From positions 997,823 through 1,061,822 of the forward strand of contig SJOL01006654.1 in the NCBI GenBank assembly GCA_004794785.1: 64,000 bases of DNA, given 5' to 3'. Position numbers and translations under genes: made by a program. The notes under the pieces are model-generated. The model ran no database searches. It was not told the DNA's origin and saw nothing but the letters and a program-made list of their open reading frames with translations. Position 1 is the stretch's first letter, and the number at the start of each line of letters is the position of its first letter. Of this stretch, positions 11,746-25,687 are shown piece after piece. This DNA comes from Opisthorchis felineus (Eukaryota > Platyhelminthes > Trematoda > Opisthorchiida > Opisthorchiidae).

Positions 11746-14700
11746 CCAAATACTACTACTCTCACGATCTTATGGGAATCGCTCTGCACACACGTATAAA
11801 TAAGGCAGTCTGACTAACCAGACAGAATTTGTGATGCTTAATAATGGCTGTTTTCATGGCCAGATATCTCTCACCTCTGACTTCGCCTGAGTAAAATACC
11901 TGCAAGACCAGTAGTACGAAATTAAAGAGTCGAGGGGAATACGTTCAAAACTCAGAAACGCCCGAACAACACACCCTGGCAATCAAACTAAGATGGCCTC
12001 CTTCTCTAGCGGAGTATAATGAGTTAATGCATTTTCACGCAGTTTAGGTTTACTAACAAGTCATTTTGGGTTGCGGACGGCCACGCCGAATAATAAGTTA
12101 GAGCTGATCGCCGGAAGAAGATAACAGTGTGAAGGAGTGCGATAAAACAAGAAACATTAGCTTATTGGAACATAGAGTAAAATATACATGCAATACCTTT
12201 TTTAATACCTACCATTGTTGGTCAGGACAGAAATGACTAACACAGCAAGGACAAATATTCTTTCGTTTTTTGTGCAATGCGTTAGAAGACGCTGATTATA
12301 GGCCATCCAACTAATTCGTTTTGGTGCGGAGAAAGACTGTCATGGATGCATCATTTTCCACCTAGGACTCAGTCAAAATTAAGGACCTCTAATGACTGAG
12401 TTTTCCGTGAACAGACTTGATAGTGACCCAGTTAAAAATCGTGAGGCGCGAGTCTCGAGCACCTTCTTCCATCAGGCTCCGAATCACGGTCGATTAAACT
12501 AGAGAGTCAGTCATTAAGACCACTTTGTTATGTGGACCATAGGGAGCAAGCCGAGTTGTTCTTCAAAAGGTAAAAAGCGGGCGACAAAACCTGCAGTGTA
12601 TTCTGGAGTCGACTTTCTCTGTAATAACTTGGCCAATAGGTGGATTCAATGACAGTTAATACATTAATCATTCAACTTTACTCCGATAAGAAAGTCAACT
12701 ACAGGTCTGTGTTAAAAAGAAACTGAAGCTTGAGGAACAATACAAAAAAAATAAATAAGCGTGAGTTCAGTAAAACACGTAGCCTTTGAACAGAAACAGC
12801 ACCGCTGGTCGGAAAACCACTCTGAAATCCTTGAACACCAGGTTCAGCCACTCTACTGAGTGGAACATAATGTTACAAGACATCGAAAAAAAACACTTTA
12901 ATCAGGACTCATAGATCATTAAGGGATGACAGACAAAACCCTTGATAGGAGCGAAGGGAATAAAACATGACTTACCAGGAAATTTTGGATAATCCTTCAT
13001 AAAACGATTATCTGTTGCAGAATGATGATATCTTTGAGATTTTCTTGGTGGAACACAGTCCTTGCCTTGTTTTATTGGTCCAAATCTGGCCTTTTAAATA
13101 AGTTTGGGGTGAAAAATGCCCCAAGAATAATTGCTTTGAATACGCACGACGCCTTGGCTCTCGTTGATCATTGAAATGATGATGTAACGTTAAATGAGGT
13201 CTGACCTAATATGGAGACGTCGAGAAGATGATTAGAAAAATTTGGGGTGTACCAATACTTCTGTGAAGTGCTTAACCGACTGTTCAAATCTAGGCATGCG
13301 AAAAATCAAAGAAAACTTTGACAATGGAAACAGTGGTCTGCACGGACATGGACGAAGGTTCAAGCGTACACTTGTAGTTCCAGTTCGGCAGTAGTCCAAT
13401 CCACATGGAATGCCAGATTGTATGTAAAAACATGTAAAAATTCAGCCAACATTTATTGGTTGCAGCACGTGTTAGAGAAAGAGCGACAGAGGTGGAATCG
13501 TTTGTGCAATTCACTTGGTTATCACTTTTAAAAACTCAATTATTCGTTCTCCAAAACCTACCATCGTCGTTGTTTGAAGACATGCGAATGAACTTTCTTT
13601 GGCACCATTCCTTTTCATTGTGATTTGGGCCATTATTTTGGTTCCAATGGTTGATGATAAATTCGTCCACTCAGCCGCTGTCAAAATTTAGGCTAACCAC
13701 TCTAAATAAGAGCCAAAGTTTACTAGATTCTCTATCCGTGTCCGTTACCCAGGTGCCACGAAATGAAAAATTTCCTGAGATTAGACTGTTTTAGAAACAC
13801 CCTACCAATGTTCCGGCGTACAGTCGACGAAGATTCAATAAACAAAATGAATGGGGATTAAAGGGAATAAAAGGCTATTCTTGGTGAACAGCGTTTGACC
13901 ATCTGATTGTTTGAGGGACGAATGATCTAACAAAAGGTTAAACTAAATTTTGGAAGGCGGGATAAATCCTGATGAAAAATGGTTAGGATTAAGTTAACTA
14001 TTTATCGCCTATCCTTGCTTTTACACTCTCCGATGGACGTCAGGCACAAATGTGTAAGCTTAGTTATATTTCGCGATAAAGTTCAGCAATCCGGTACACA
14101 AGCTCTTGCTGGGGACAAATGCAATAACTTCGTCATTTGGGAAAATTACAAGTGTTAACGCATCATGTAAGGAAAGAATAACTCTACAGTAATGTCGGTC
14201 TGGCAAAGTCATTCTAAAGGATAGGATTCTTCCTAAATGCGCTCCCCGAACATCGTTTCACAGTTATAAATACAGTATATATGTGATACAGCAATGCTTA
14301 ATTTCATCGTATAATTTAACACTGTAAACATACTGGGACATTTTGCTTACTGAGCCTTTTATAACATAAGATTTGTCTCATAGCCTCCGTACTTCGTTAT
14401 CAACACTGATTTCGGGTGTATGCTTAGGTGTAGTGAGGTAAGTCTCTTTGGTTGGTCGCTCTATTACATTGCGCGAGGTCAAGGCCGGGTATTGCATCCC
14501 AGCTCAGTTCACGAGCAACTCGGGCCATGTATGTCAAATCTGCTTTCCAAACATTCCTTCTTGTTCTAAGCGTGCATTACTTCAACCTAATTTTCCTTTT
14601 AACCAGAAAGGTAGGTAGCCGCAATGTCCGATATGTTTCGGGTATTTTACGTCACCCTAATCATTATAATCAAGAGCACCTATAATGGGTGAGAAGTTAG

Positions 14701-15795
14701 CTCCTTTAAAATTCAATGTAGCTGTTGTAAACGTCTGATCATGCATTTTTTGGTTGAACTCTACCTTCAAAAGACTGGTTAACTAATGTTGAATAGAGAA
14801 TGAACTCGTATATCAAAATTACCTAGGATTATGGGCAGTGCCAGCTACTTTCCGTTTGTTGAATCTCTTGAGGAATGTGGAAATCTGTAGGTTGTGCATA
14901 TCAAAATATAATCGCTGTAATCTTCAACTCCAAGGCAGTCCTCAGTCCCAAAAATTGAAGCTTTGGATGTGGATAAAAGTTACAAGATGTCCAGAAAAGG
15001 TGTCTTGACCGGAAAACTAAATATCACTGTCAGTAATTTCGGGCATACGTCATGTTTAACTTAAAGTAAGTGCGTCGGGTTCGAGTCAGTTAGGTACTAC
15101 AACAATTTTGTTAAACTGATTTCGAATAAATAACAAGTTTACTTTAATTAACGTAGGTAGTGGTTCGGCTTTATCAGAATCCGTCTCAAATCATCCGAAG
15201 ATCCCCCTGAAACATCCACAAATGTACTGTTTCCAGGTTTTGCTCCAATAAACATTTTCCTCTGCTCGATTTCATCTACCGCTTCATTCGTTCTCACCTG
15301 GTCCTAGAACAGGGGCCATGCAGTATCCTTGCAGAATTTGCGTGGTATCGGTATAATGGGCTAAATACCCGTTTACCTTCCGTGGCAGAATAAAATACAC
15401 ATATCAGATTATACGTGATCCGGACTGGGCTCTCAGGTATTCCCCTGGAAAGGACCGATTAAACTGGCACACTTTTTTAATATCATCGAAACACTACCTG
15501 CAGTTGGCTTCAATCCGTGGCTGTGCATTTTACCGAACTATCCTCCACAAATTCGGATGTTTCGTGGCATGGATGCACTAGTCGTACAAGCACATATCTA
15601 CGCGCATACCTCTAACCGACTCTGTTGGTGCGTCCTGTCCATTTCTACCTCTAGTGCTTCCTTGCCTTCGGGGCACCTCAAGATTGTTAACATCTGGTAC
15701 CACAGCATATGACACTTCATGGGATTTGTTCAGCGTAGGGAGGTTTTCACATTGTCTTCTGGACAGTGATGCTGTACCACGCTTATTTAACGTCC
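11746..15795. other. No recognisable gene
   Basis: No feature can be supported. The longest open frames are below 95 codons. Two of them, at 15578-15881, merely read through the TA tract. Confidence 0.5.
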
Positions 15796-15807
15796 ATATA
15801 TATATAC

Positions 15808-15842
<35 letters not shown>
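15796..15842. repeat. (TA)n microsatellite at PLE 3' end
   Basis: About 46 bases of alternating T and A, including an uninterrupted TA run at 15811-15842, interrupted once by CAGA at 15807-15810. It directly abuts the 3' end of the minus-strand PLE copy. It may be the PLE's own 3' tail or the pre-existing target, since PLEs often integrate in AT-rich simple sequence. Confidence 0.95.
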
Positions 15843-15843
<1 letters not shown>

Positions 15844-16830
15844 GTTTTCGGGATCTCGTCATCAGATCAGTATATATCTAATAGTTAAAATAGGAGCTAA
15901 AAATGAAATACGCAGCGAAGATTGGTTAGTGAAATGCGAAACGTGGGGACACAAACGATTGGTTGTCTGCGCCCCCACGTCGCATCTAATTGGACGCTGT
16001 GGGAGAGTCTAGAGGGCCGTTGAGTAATTTGGCCGGTTGATTCGTGTCACACGACCAAGGCAGACTCAACGTTCGTCCGAAACGTTTTTGACAGCACAAA
16101 ACCGGGTTTCACAGGCGTATAGCGAAAGCCTCGGCTGTAGTCAAGCAATGCCGTTGGATAGATACTGGCAGTCTATTGTGTACACGGTATATGACATGAA
16201 ATGACTTATTTGGAATGACTACGTGCCCGGTGTCAATTAGGTGGGACGCAATTGAGCTTTTGGCTGAACTCATGAGTCTAGTGGTATTCCGGTAAGAGAG
16301 GTGTTCGTGTATTCTCTTAGAAAGTTGCCGTGTCGTGCGCCCAACATACTCTGCTGAACAACAGCAGGCGAAAGAATACGCAACCATATTTTGGGTGAAG
16401 ACTGACACCTTGTCTTTGAGTTTTAAGTTGAGCAATGGGTTGGTTGTAAACCGAAACCGTAGAGTTCCAGCCGAAAACGTGCGTTGTATGCATTGAAACA
16501 AGCGGCGATTGACCATGTCCGCCAACAGATCACCTTTATACGGTAAACTCAAGTATATTGGCTTCTTTCCAAAGGTTGTGATATGCGGTTGGATAGAGCG
16601 ATCGGGCATATTCTTGGTTATAAATCTCTCCGGGTAACCATTGGCTCGGAGCCCGTTAGCAATGTGCTGCAGTTCAGAGTCCAGTGTATCAGCAGAGCAA
16701 CTACGTTTTGCTCGGTTCGTTAAAGTGTGAATCATGGTTCGTTTCCGCCTCAGCGGCACAAAACTCACGCAGTTTATGTACTGTCCCGTCCACGTACGCA
16801 CTTTGTGTTCAGCGGAGTATGTGTGTATCA
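15843..16830 (-). mobile_element. Penelope-like element, 5'-truncated copy 2
   Basis: This is the best-preserved retroelement piece in the window. Read on the minus strand it runs from the RT thumb/connector (16810) through the GIY-YIG domain to a 3' UTR of about 265 bases. The UTR ends CTGATGACGAGATCCCGAAAAC and then enters the TA tract. The UTR closely matches 7048-7187 of copy 1. Sequence 5' of about 16810 no longer reads as PLE protein, so the RT palm is missing by truncation. The retained long open frame and close similarity of the two copies indicate an insertion younger than the LINE relics elsewhere in this window. Confidence 0.9.
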
Positions 16831-16831
16831 C
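16109..16831 (-). pseudogene. PLE RT-connector plus GIY-YIG endonuclease, C-terminal part
   Basis: This is an uninterrupted 240-codon frame. Residues about 8-35 (HKVRTWTGQYINCVSFVPLRRKR) match the PLE segment just after the RT palm, usually K-x-T-W-T-G-Q-Y-x-H-F-x-S-F-x-P. Residues about 55-72 (DSELQHIANGLRANGYPERF) are the following connector. From about residue 130 comes the GIY-YIG domain: FTQNMVAYSFACCCSAEYVGRTTRQLSKRIHEHL, with the EYVGRT strand, the paired Cys of the CCHH pattern, and then HLIDTGHVV with the His. The frame stops after AEAFAIRL. The first Met is internal; the natural protein would begin far upstream with an RT domain that is absent. The enzyme family reverse-transcribes its own RNA at a nick, but this piece alone cannot. 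Confidence 0.88.
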
Positions 16832-19800
16832 ACAATAGCGGAACGACTAAAACGATCGAAGTGCATTTATACAGTTCTTGGTAGTTTCCTGTAATACGTT
16901 TGTCACTCTAGGATAAGCTTTCTATCAATCCTGTTTGGCCCTATTGGATTGCATAGAACTTTAATTAACTGATTTTGGGAATTGTGGAGTCATTTATTTC
17001 GAAAATAGATGCTACTTTCGATCAAGCAAAACAAAATCCGCCCAGAAAAATAGTTTTAGGGCCAGCTTCTACGCGGGGAAATAAGAATAGTATTCATTTG
17101 TTACCTCTGTCAAAAAAGTAATGTATGAGATAGCGCAGATTATTAAAGACGCACACCTCACTTAGAAAGAATATTATTTCCTTAGTGAAGTTGCTTTCCA
17201 CCAGCCCATTGAACTTTTCATCGTGCCCTTTCAATCATACAGTGCAAAAATCAACCCGAATTACCCACATTTATGTGTTTGAAAAGCAATCGTGTAGGAT
17301 AAATTGCTAGTAGTGTAAGATTTGTGGATTTCCCATGGAGATTTCTACCTTAAAATGAATCCATTCTATGCTAGAAAGCCGGGAAGATTCTGTACAACTG
17401 TTTCATCGTCAGTGGGAACCACTAAAACTGTGCATCTCTTACAAAACTCTGGAGATTTTAGAACACGAAACATCCGGGCCAGTAGTGCCACTACTACTAA
17501 CCGGATAGTTGCGGGTATGGAGGGGGCGCGTACAGTTGTTTGCATATACATTGCCCCGTTACCTAAATCTCAGAAGCATATTGTAGAAAAAGCCCCTGGA
17601 AATCTTTAAATCTTCTACATTCTTTGTTTTAAAGATCTGCATTTGATGAGGAAGGAAACAATTGTTAAAATGTGGATCTTCTCCCATAACGAAACCGTCT
17701 ACTAAGAGAGAAAATAGCATTTTACCACAATGGAATGCACTGATGAATATACGACAGCCGCTGTGTTCAAGAGACACATTTTTGAACCTGCCACATTTAA
17801 CTTGCAACATAAAGGAGAGCTGCTTCTCGGACCAGTTGTTCCTATCCTCCTAACCTATCTTGAGTGGGTGTTTTGGTGGAGTGGTAAAGGATTCCGGAAG
17901 TTTATCGAGCGCATAAACCACCATCATCTTCAGGGACCGCGTAAATTTACGTAGAATGAAGGCAAGGTGAAAATATGGAATGATGGCCTTTCGGTTTTTA
18001 TATTCCTTTTTCTCCCATCCTGTAAGCAGGCAATGTGGTTGAGTGGGAAATAGAGTGTGTGCGGGGAGACTAGTGTACTCCATGAAGAAATTAGAAATTA
18101 ATTCAATACTCATAGACCTTTATGTCTGGAAGCGATTTATATTAGCGGATTAGAGAAGTCCCAGTGAAGTCCCAGGTTGCGATCTGTAGATTATTGCTTG
18201 GATAACCAAACATTATTTCAAAGTTGACAAAAATCAGTGGAATGAATGGATTAGATTGCTTCCCACTTAAAAGACCTGCAACCGAACCACGTGTTAACAA
18301 TCAAGATTATTTCGTAGCAAGATGTCCAACGTGTAAGGCAAGGCGTAATCACCATCTTTATGTATAACATCATCGTCTGGGTAACCGTACAAACTGGGTT
18401 TTGATGTTTGGAAGCTCTTATTGCTTGAAAAGAGGGCAGTTGGATGCGTTTGCCTGCATGATACAATTGTGGGCCCTCACTATTCGAGCAGAACACTTAG
18501 TTAACCGGCTGGTAATGGCATTCCATGATATGCTGATAAGGTATCAGTCATTTGGGTGTGTGGGCGCAAACGGTGGATTATTAGGTTTGATATTTACAGA
18601 ATGCTACACAGAGCTTTGTTCCGGAGCTCCATAATCATGTCATTTGTTAGTTGGCAAATGTGTCAACAGGAAATTTTTCACGGTGACATTTTAAGTCACC
18701 CCGGATTCATTTAACATCTGTAATATACGGATCTGCCCCAATGCACCGTTTGCACAAACAAGGAATAGAAAATTGGTGCATAGTTTGCTCCTGTTGCAAA
18801 GTCACTTTTGAAGAATTTGTTAATTACTGACTTCGATAATCGAGGCTACAAAACATACTTTTGTCCAGCATATACCTGTGCTAAAGTTGATGTCCCTTGA
18901 GTCTCTCCGTTTTGCAATGTATGACGTTTGTGCCAAATCTGACTGACCGTCACTTCGTACTCAAGAATGTAATCGCTCCATCAACTGGACTCTTTGTGCC
19001 TTAATGCAAAACCTAGCCTCAATATGCTGCAGGTTTCTGATTCAATTAGGTTGAAACAAGTATACCTTTTAATTAATAGATGCGTTCTCCTGTAGTCTTC
19101 TGGCACATAACGGCCTTAGATTGATTGATATTTGCTATCTGTGACTTTTTTGACATGACACTTTAGTTTAGTAACGTTCAGCAATTAACCATTTGTTTAT
19201 ACAAAGAGCAAATTTGAGAACGGTAGAACGACCGTGCACAAATGAGGTTTTTGCAAGTATGTGAACTTTTTATTGTTGCCACTCACCTCAATAACTATTT
19301 ACATTCCGTGGAATTCAGTTGAATAAAAAGGCAATCCCTGAAATTGATATGTCCTAATCGACATGATACTACACGATAGATTTAAGCGAGTTAAGTTATA
19401 TTTACAAAGGTGCGAATGGAATGTACCCACAGGTAGTTTTGTACCTGGAGGATGTATTTGGTAGCGCTTTCTGGAAGTTAGGACATTCTGCATCTTATGT
19501 TGTCTGTTCTTATTGAAATACACTCAATTGTTCGAGAAATTCAAATGTAACCAAAGTAGAGTGTTCGTCTTTTCGACTGCTTTTCTTGGTTTCTTTAAAT
19601 AACGTATATCATTACTCAGCAGAATTTCCGTAAAATTTATGTTGCGTTGCACTGTCACGCAAGAGTTAGTTTCACCAGCTAATTTATTCAAAAACGCTGT
19701 TTCCTCATCACGTTGATAAAAACCGAAGGAAATTGTTATCATGTGGGCTAACTAAATACATTTTATCGCACACAACCTTTCAACTCAGCTGCCAAATTGA

Positions 19801-22800
19801 ACGTCAGAAGCGGCCCCGAATCAAACATTCAAAGCTATAAATTGTTAAGTTGTTCCCAAAATCAAGAACACATCGTTGAGAAAGAAATCGTGATGCGAAA
19901 AGGGTTGTCAAACAGTTGTTCCCAAAAGAGATCCTAATTTGAGAAATTGCAAAATTTCAGGAAATTATTTGAACATTATTTATATGCAACGTTCGGTCTT
20001 CTCAGGTTAGTTTCAAACAGGGAGAAAAACTTGAGGAAAATTATTCGAACCACTTTCATGTTGCATAATTTTGTGGTCCGCATTTTTTGCTGGCATTCAG
20101 TTATGACTGGCTTTGTAATTCTCGTGTAATATATTAAAAAGTCTTCGTTATACCTCTTTTCCAAAAAGATATGTCAGGATATTAACCAAGATAACCCAAA
20201 GCTGTATTCTTGGATGAATTGCAGGCATTTTTAAACAGATGCTTCTTTCAAAACCATACCTCTGTAGTCAGACCCCTCGAACAATCTACGCAAATGCTTC
20301 AGTTTTATCATCTTTTGTACGAAAAATTCTTAGTTTAACACCTATAGAACCACTATTTCTAAGAACCCGAACATTGTGTCTCCTTCGGTCGGATTTGGCT
20401 ATCGGAAGAAACCAACAGGCTATCTGTAGAGGAACAAAAATTGTTACCAGGGTTTCATGGTGCCCACCACGTATTTTGTTTTTTTGCGTACCTATAAGTT
20501 CTCATGAGAGCGGTAATATTTTGGCTGACGGATCCATTACCCATCTTGGGGTAGCTGTTTGGTCTTTGGTTATTTTCTGACACTTACGGCAGACTTATGG
20601 CTCTATCCAACCGTTTATATTTGCCAATAATGCACTTCAAAATTGTCATAAATGAACCTAACCATTGGTAATACATTGATGGCGCCAAGCGACGAGCATG
20701 AGAAGACAGTTTCGGATGGTTAGGTGGTAGAAATCTGGTCGTTATAATCACCATAAAGGCTGTTTCGTTGAAGAAATCTATAAAATTCCTACGCTTTCTT
20801 GCAGATGGAGTGGGCTGTGCAAATGTTAGATAGGTAGTGCTGAACAGGTGACAGGTGATGTCGAGAATGAGATTCTCAAGGAACTTCAAGTCCGTCCGGG
20901 TTACCATGTACGTGAATGCCACAAATGGTAATTGATTATGAGCTGCTGGATTACACAAGGTCAACAAAGCTGATTTATTTTGTTGTACGCTTTATTCTTA
21001 TAGCAAATACGAAATTCGAATCTATCCATTTGCCGACGTAATTAATCCCCCTACCTAAAATGACAGTATCACACCTCACTAGTTTGCATTTTGTCCATAA
21101 CAAATTTTCGTCTCCATTCGGACTCCCGCGGACCACGCACTGGTCGTCACTACCTTCGGCGCCATTTTGTGAAAACCTCTGAGTATGGTAACTTCATTGC
21201 AGCTATGGTGAAACTTTCCAGAGCATTTCATGTTCTCTGCCCTCCAGTGCGTTTTATTCGGCTTATAGCTTGCACACTGTCTAGTTGATTTCGTCATCTT
21301 TTGTAATACTCGGAATAACTTTCTAACTCCTCAAATTAAGCCGCTAGAATAGTGACGAAAAAGTCAAGCTTCGTTGTTCCCTTCAAACTTTCTTTTCAGG
21401 GAAGCAAATTCTACATCGCCGTTGATTATAAATGTTACAAATGAGGTGAGACCCTCTTTTTGCTGCCTCACGAACAACTATGTTCAAGAAAAGATAATTC
21501 TTTCAATTGACGTTACTCCTTCGATCACCTACATTTAATCATTCTTCCTTTGTGGTGAAGTCAAATCCGTTTCTCGAATTTATCACGACCACAACATCAG
21601 ATTCCCTTAGCGGATCGCTATCTCCAGATGCATTCAAGCAGTTACTCTTTCAGCCACATTTACCAGGGAATTTCGTCGTGTTGTTCAACTGATATGTTCA
21701 TATCCCAGTGTTACGAGTAAACATCTCAATAGGCTAGGTGTGCCGTTTTGTCCGTACAGATTGTTATCCTGGCACAAATGTCGCTGAGAGTGCCAAGTCA
21801 AGGACTCTGCAATACAGGTTTGTCCAATGAAAAAGGCAATGTAAAGTCCAGCAGTTTGGCAAAATTCACAATCAGAGGTGAATATACGAGAATGCGGTTA
21901 CCAATTGAATTAGGACATAAAAACCAACAAAACGCCGTTCTTAAAAAGTTTCTCCTTTGTGACTGACTAGGTGTTTGTGAATTCTGGTTTGCTTTCGACT
22001 TTCAGTGGATTTCGACTTCAGCGTACAGATCTCAATACACCAAAATTAACACAGCATCATTGCTTTTCTGCCGTCAGATCTTTTCCAATGGGGACTCTTT
22101 TTATTCGCTAAGAAAACAGTGGCATATTTCCTTTTAAGTACAACGAGACTATGATCCTGTTGATTTGTAATCCATTAATTCACATAAGAATCAGATAAAC
22201 TTCCTTCGGAGGAGGCTGTTCATAGTGACGGTGTAAATTGGAACGCGAAACTATTCACTAATGACTTGAGGGCTATTCACCAAATCATAGTTATTACCAA
22301 GTCCTGGTAATCAACTTCAGAAGTTCCAAATTCTGTGTCGTTTTCAAGGAAAACGAAATATGGTGGGTAAATAATGATTGGTGGATTAGGCCATCCCACC
22401 ATAAAGTTAATTCCAAGTATATTACTATGCTTTTCTTGTAGGATCTCTGCGTTGGTTGTATCCTCTTTGTGGTCTTCAAATGTTCTCACTTCCGAAACCT
22501 CACGTTGCTTATTTGGACAACGGTAGGACGAGGCGCAACCCAGAAGGGAAACCAAAATATGTTACTGATATGGGTTTCTAAGTTCATATTTTGCCTTAAT
22601 TTAACAGCACTTTCTAAAACAGGGTTTAGAATTTGTCTATCCATACGTACGTCACTTGAATTAACCAGGAAAGTAGGTTCTATATTTTCTAAAAACACCA
22701 GTCAATGTTGTCTTCCGATGCATTCCAGTCAGAGTTCCTTTTCTGTATTAAATTGAGTTTATTGCCTGCGTTTTTACCCCAATACATGCTACCCTGCTCC

Positions 22801-25082
22801 TCCCGCTTATTCCTTTCTTTTTTAAAAAAAGAGGATGCCTAATCGATTGATTATGAGCTGGACGTCTGATTTCCCTCTGCATCCTACGGAGTATGATTGA
22901 GGATACTGAAGCATCGTGATGCAAAATATGCATCGAGATTAACAAAGGATGGTTCAACTGATACAAGGGAAAGGTCTGTTTATCTTTATTCTACATCACA
23001 CAGAGATCTCAGGTGTACGCATACTCGGTAAGAGTTTACATAATCACTTACCAACTGGAATAGAGTTAATTTGAGACTTATATGAAACCCCTTTATAAAT
23101 ATTCTGAGTTTACAGTGGGTCACATTGAGTATAAAAGTATTTCCGCAGAGCATCTCCTCGATTAAGAGTCTCCCCGTAAAGAACCAGCCCAGCAGCATCT
23201 CCACTATGCTTATGCAGCAGCCGAAAATGCATGGGCCCCAAACCATCAGTGACGTGCTTTGAGGTGAACTCAAAGATGGCAGAATAATAACAATGATCAA
23301 AAAAGCGAGGTGGGTTTTTATATGTAGCGGGTTCGGTTGCCCTTGTTCAGATATGTAAGTCTGCCACAGCAACACCCTGCAAGGCTACTTTCTATAGTGG
23401 GTCTTATCAAATAAGACGTGTCTATCCGTATACTTCATTGCATTATAACAAAACAGCTGCAATGCACACTTAGGTAGTATATACACGCTACTATAAATTT
23501 GTGGGAAGTAATTAAACAGTACATGTTGAACAATTGCGGCCGTGTTAACTATTAATGTGCCTATGGAATGGGTGATCATCGCCAATTGGAAACACCATTC
23601 TCGAGATCGGTTAAGTTTAACTGGTACCCTAAAATTGGTAGTAATTTCTGTGAGCTTGAACCAGGAGCTAGCTTTGAACGCATGCTTTGTTTTTACCGGA
23701 AAGCCAACCAAATGACTAACCATGTGACGTCAAGTGTGATATGGAGCAATTAGATCTCCTCGTTGTCTTCAGAGTTTGTCACTGGAACCAACAATAGACC
23801 AGTATTTGCTTGGTTCTAAATGCCAACCACCGTACCTGAGAAGTGCGTAGCCGAGACATTACAAAACCAACCAATACTGTGTCGGAAGTTAGTCGTTCCA
23901 AACTAAACGTAAGTAAACAATCAAGTAAGTATATAAGGTGATGGGTTTGATCGGTATTCCATTTCTATCCTTATCCGGGTATACTGGTTCAGTGGACTTT
24001 ATAAGTTCATTACGCTGATCGAATTTGACAGTTCATACAGGTTCATACAATGCCCTGGTACCCTGGATAAAATCCAATTATTTTGTGTACTTTCGGACAA
24101 GTCGAGGATAAAATGGTCACTTATTCTGACCAGTGACCTACTGGGGTAATGTAATAGTTTGATCTATTAGGACGATTCGCGACTTGATATATTCGAGAGT
24201 AATTAGGAATGGGATGTGCTAAAAAGCTACGTTCGATAACCAGTACATTAAGTGGATGGACACACAGTATTCATCTGGATCTAATGCGCCACGGCTGAGG
24301 TTTACTGTTAATGCGCAATGAAAATTTTATTCGCAAGCATCTCAGTTCTTTGCTCAAAACCTCACACTTTTTATAGCGCCAGATGACTGAGCTGTCTAGC
24401 AGATCATGATGGCATGTGATTATCTCATGTGATGCACCATATCCACACACTACTATCCTCTCTTATGGAGTACATTAAGTTCAAAATACACTGGTAAAAG
24501 GGTGCCCAAGGAACTTCAATCCTCGTAAATCACGTTCGTATAGCCTTATTCATAAAGTTATCTGTCTATATAGTTTATAAATAAGACGTTCTTCGAGGCA
24601 TATAGCTCATTAACAGGACAAAGGTATGTTGGAAAGACGTACTGTCACAATGAGTCATGGCAGAACAAATGTGCATGTGTTCGGACTTCGAAACAAAGAA
24701 CTCAGAAAACATTCAGCGAAGAATAGAGTAAACGAAGACACTTTAACTTTCATCCCTCGCTAAGTCCTGTGTAAATAGTAGAGACAGTTCCGATCTCAGC
24801 ATATCAAATCATCCGTATTTCTATCTAGCGTGAATTGATTATTACAAGCCCTTAGTGAAACTTGGCAGTGAATCTGAGCAAGCCTTATGTGGTTGTAATG
24901 TATACTTCATTGTACAAAGCTGGGCCCAATGCCTTGTCATGCAAAACGCTTCAACTTCGTCCGGCTGAACTTGCTAACGCCTAATGATAAAATATAAAGC
25001 ATAAAAACTCCTGTCTTAATGACGGTTCTACACTTTAAACAGAATCGAAAGCGTCATGTAAAAGCAAGTATAACGGTTAAAA
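16832..25082. other. No recognisable gene
   Basis: About 8 kb without a feature I can name. Open frames of 100-130 codons (20239-20580 plus; 20584-20967 minus; 22986-23375 minus; 23385-23723 minus) show no domain, no codon continuity between neighbours and no convincing splice borders. I treat them as chance. The lower part (about 24850-25082) may hold the badly decayed continuation of the RTE relic that begins at 25687, but similarity fades below 25083. Confidence 0.45.
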
Positions 25083-25687
25083 CTAAATGGGTACTAAAAT
25101 GCTTTCGGAAATGCTAACAGAACGCCAGAGAAAAAACTTAATGAACGATTTGTTAACTATATCAAGTCCAATGGCCATTTTACCAGTTGCATCACCGCCT
25201 GTCAGAAGACAGTGTCGCCGTTCCAGAATCTGCTGGAGGGTGAAAATGTGATTGATGCGTCGTTTTGTAGGATGGAACACAGCTTGGTCTTCACCGATGT
25301 GCCTCCATCTGTGTTCAAACAACCTTCAGAGTATAAAACCAGAGATCACTCTCAGTACCAAGGCTACCAGGCTAACGCTACTGGTGTTTTCACAGAGGGT
25401 TCGCGTACCGTTTTTGAAGATAAGAATGGCTGTCGGCATGCTCCATTCTGCAGGAGTTTTCTCTTCAGACTAGATGAGTAACCAGGGATTCTTCACCTTC
25501 CTTCAGAGCACTGAATACAGACCGTCCTGTTCTGGTGCCTTCTCACGTTCTAGCAGGAACATTTCGTGCTTAATTTTTTCTCCTGACGTGCGAATGAAGT
25601 TTACGTCCCATTAGCCGCATACACTGTCTCCATGATTTGTGATGCAGGAGGGGAGCTGAACTGTTCTTCGAAGTGTTCGGCCCATAT
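25083..25687 (-). mobile_element. Decayed RTE-like LINE, reverse transcriptase fingers to motif A
   Basis: On the minus strand the segment reads as successive RTE-clade RT blocks. First is IWAEHFEEQFSSPP (25687-25646; family RWAEHFEEQ). Next is KAPEQDGLYSVL in a shifted frame near 25540-25503 (family RAPGPDDLPPALF). Then MPTAILIFKNGTRTLCENTSSVSLVALVLRVISGFIL, a stop and RLFEHRW (25440-25305; family IVPIFKKGTR..CDNHRGISL...LLA..LRRL). The last clear block is EDQAVFHPTKRRINHIFTLQQILERRHC (about 25295-25212; family EEQAGFRPGRGCIDQIFTLRQILEHRH). Stops and at least one frameshift show it is dead. No start or end of the element could be found. Identity as an RTE-like RT is strong because five blocks occur in the right order at the right spacing. 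Confidence 0.85.

Noticed and set aside
15060..15105. GGTTCGAGTC resembling a tRNA T-loop
   Set aside because: No A box, anticodon arm or acceptor stem can be drawn around it.
20239..20967. Back-to-back frames of 113 (plus) and 127 (minus) codons
   Set aside because: No recognisable domains, and lengths lie within chance expectation.
22986..23723. Consecutive minus-strand frames of 129 and 112 codons
   Set aside because: Searched for RT, endonuclease, transposase and gag motifs by eye and found none.
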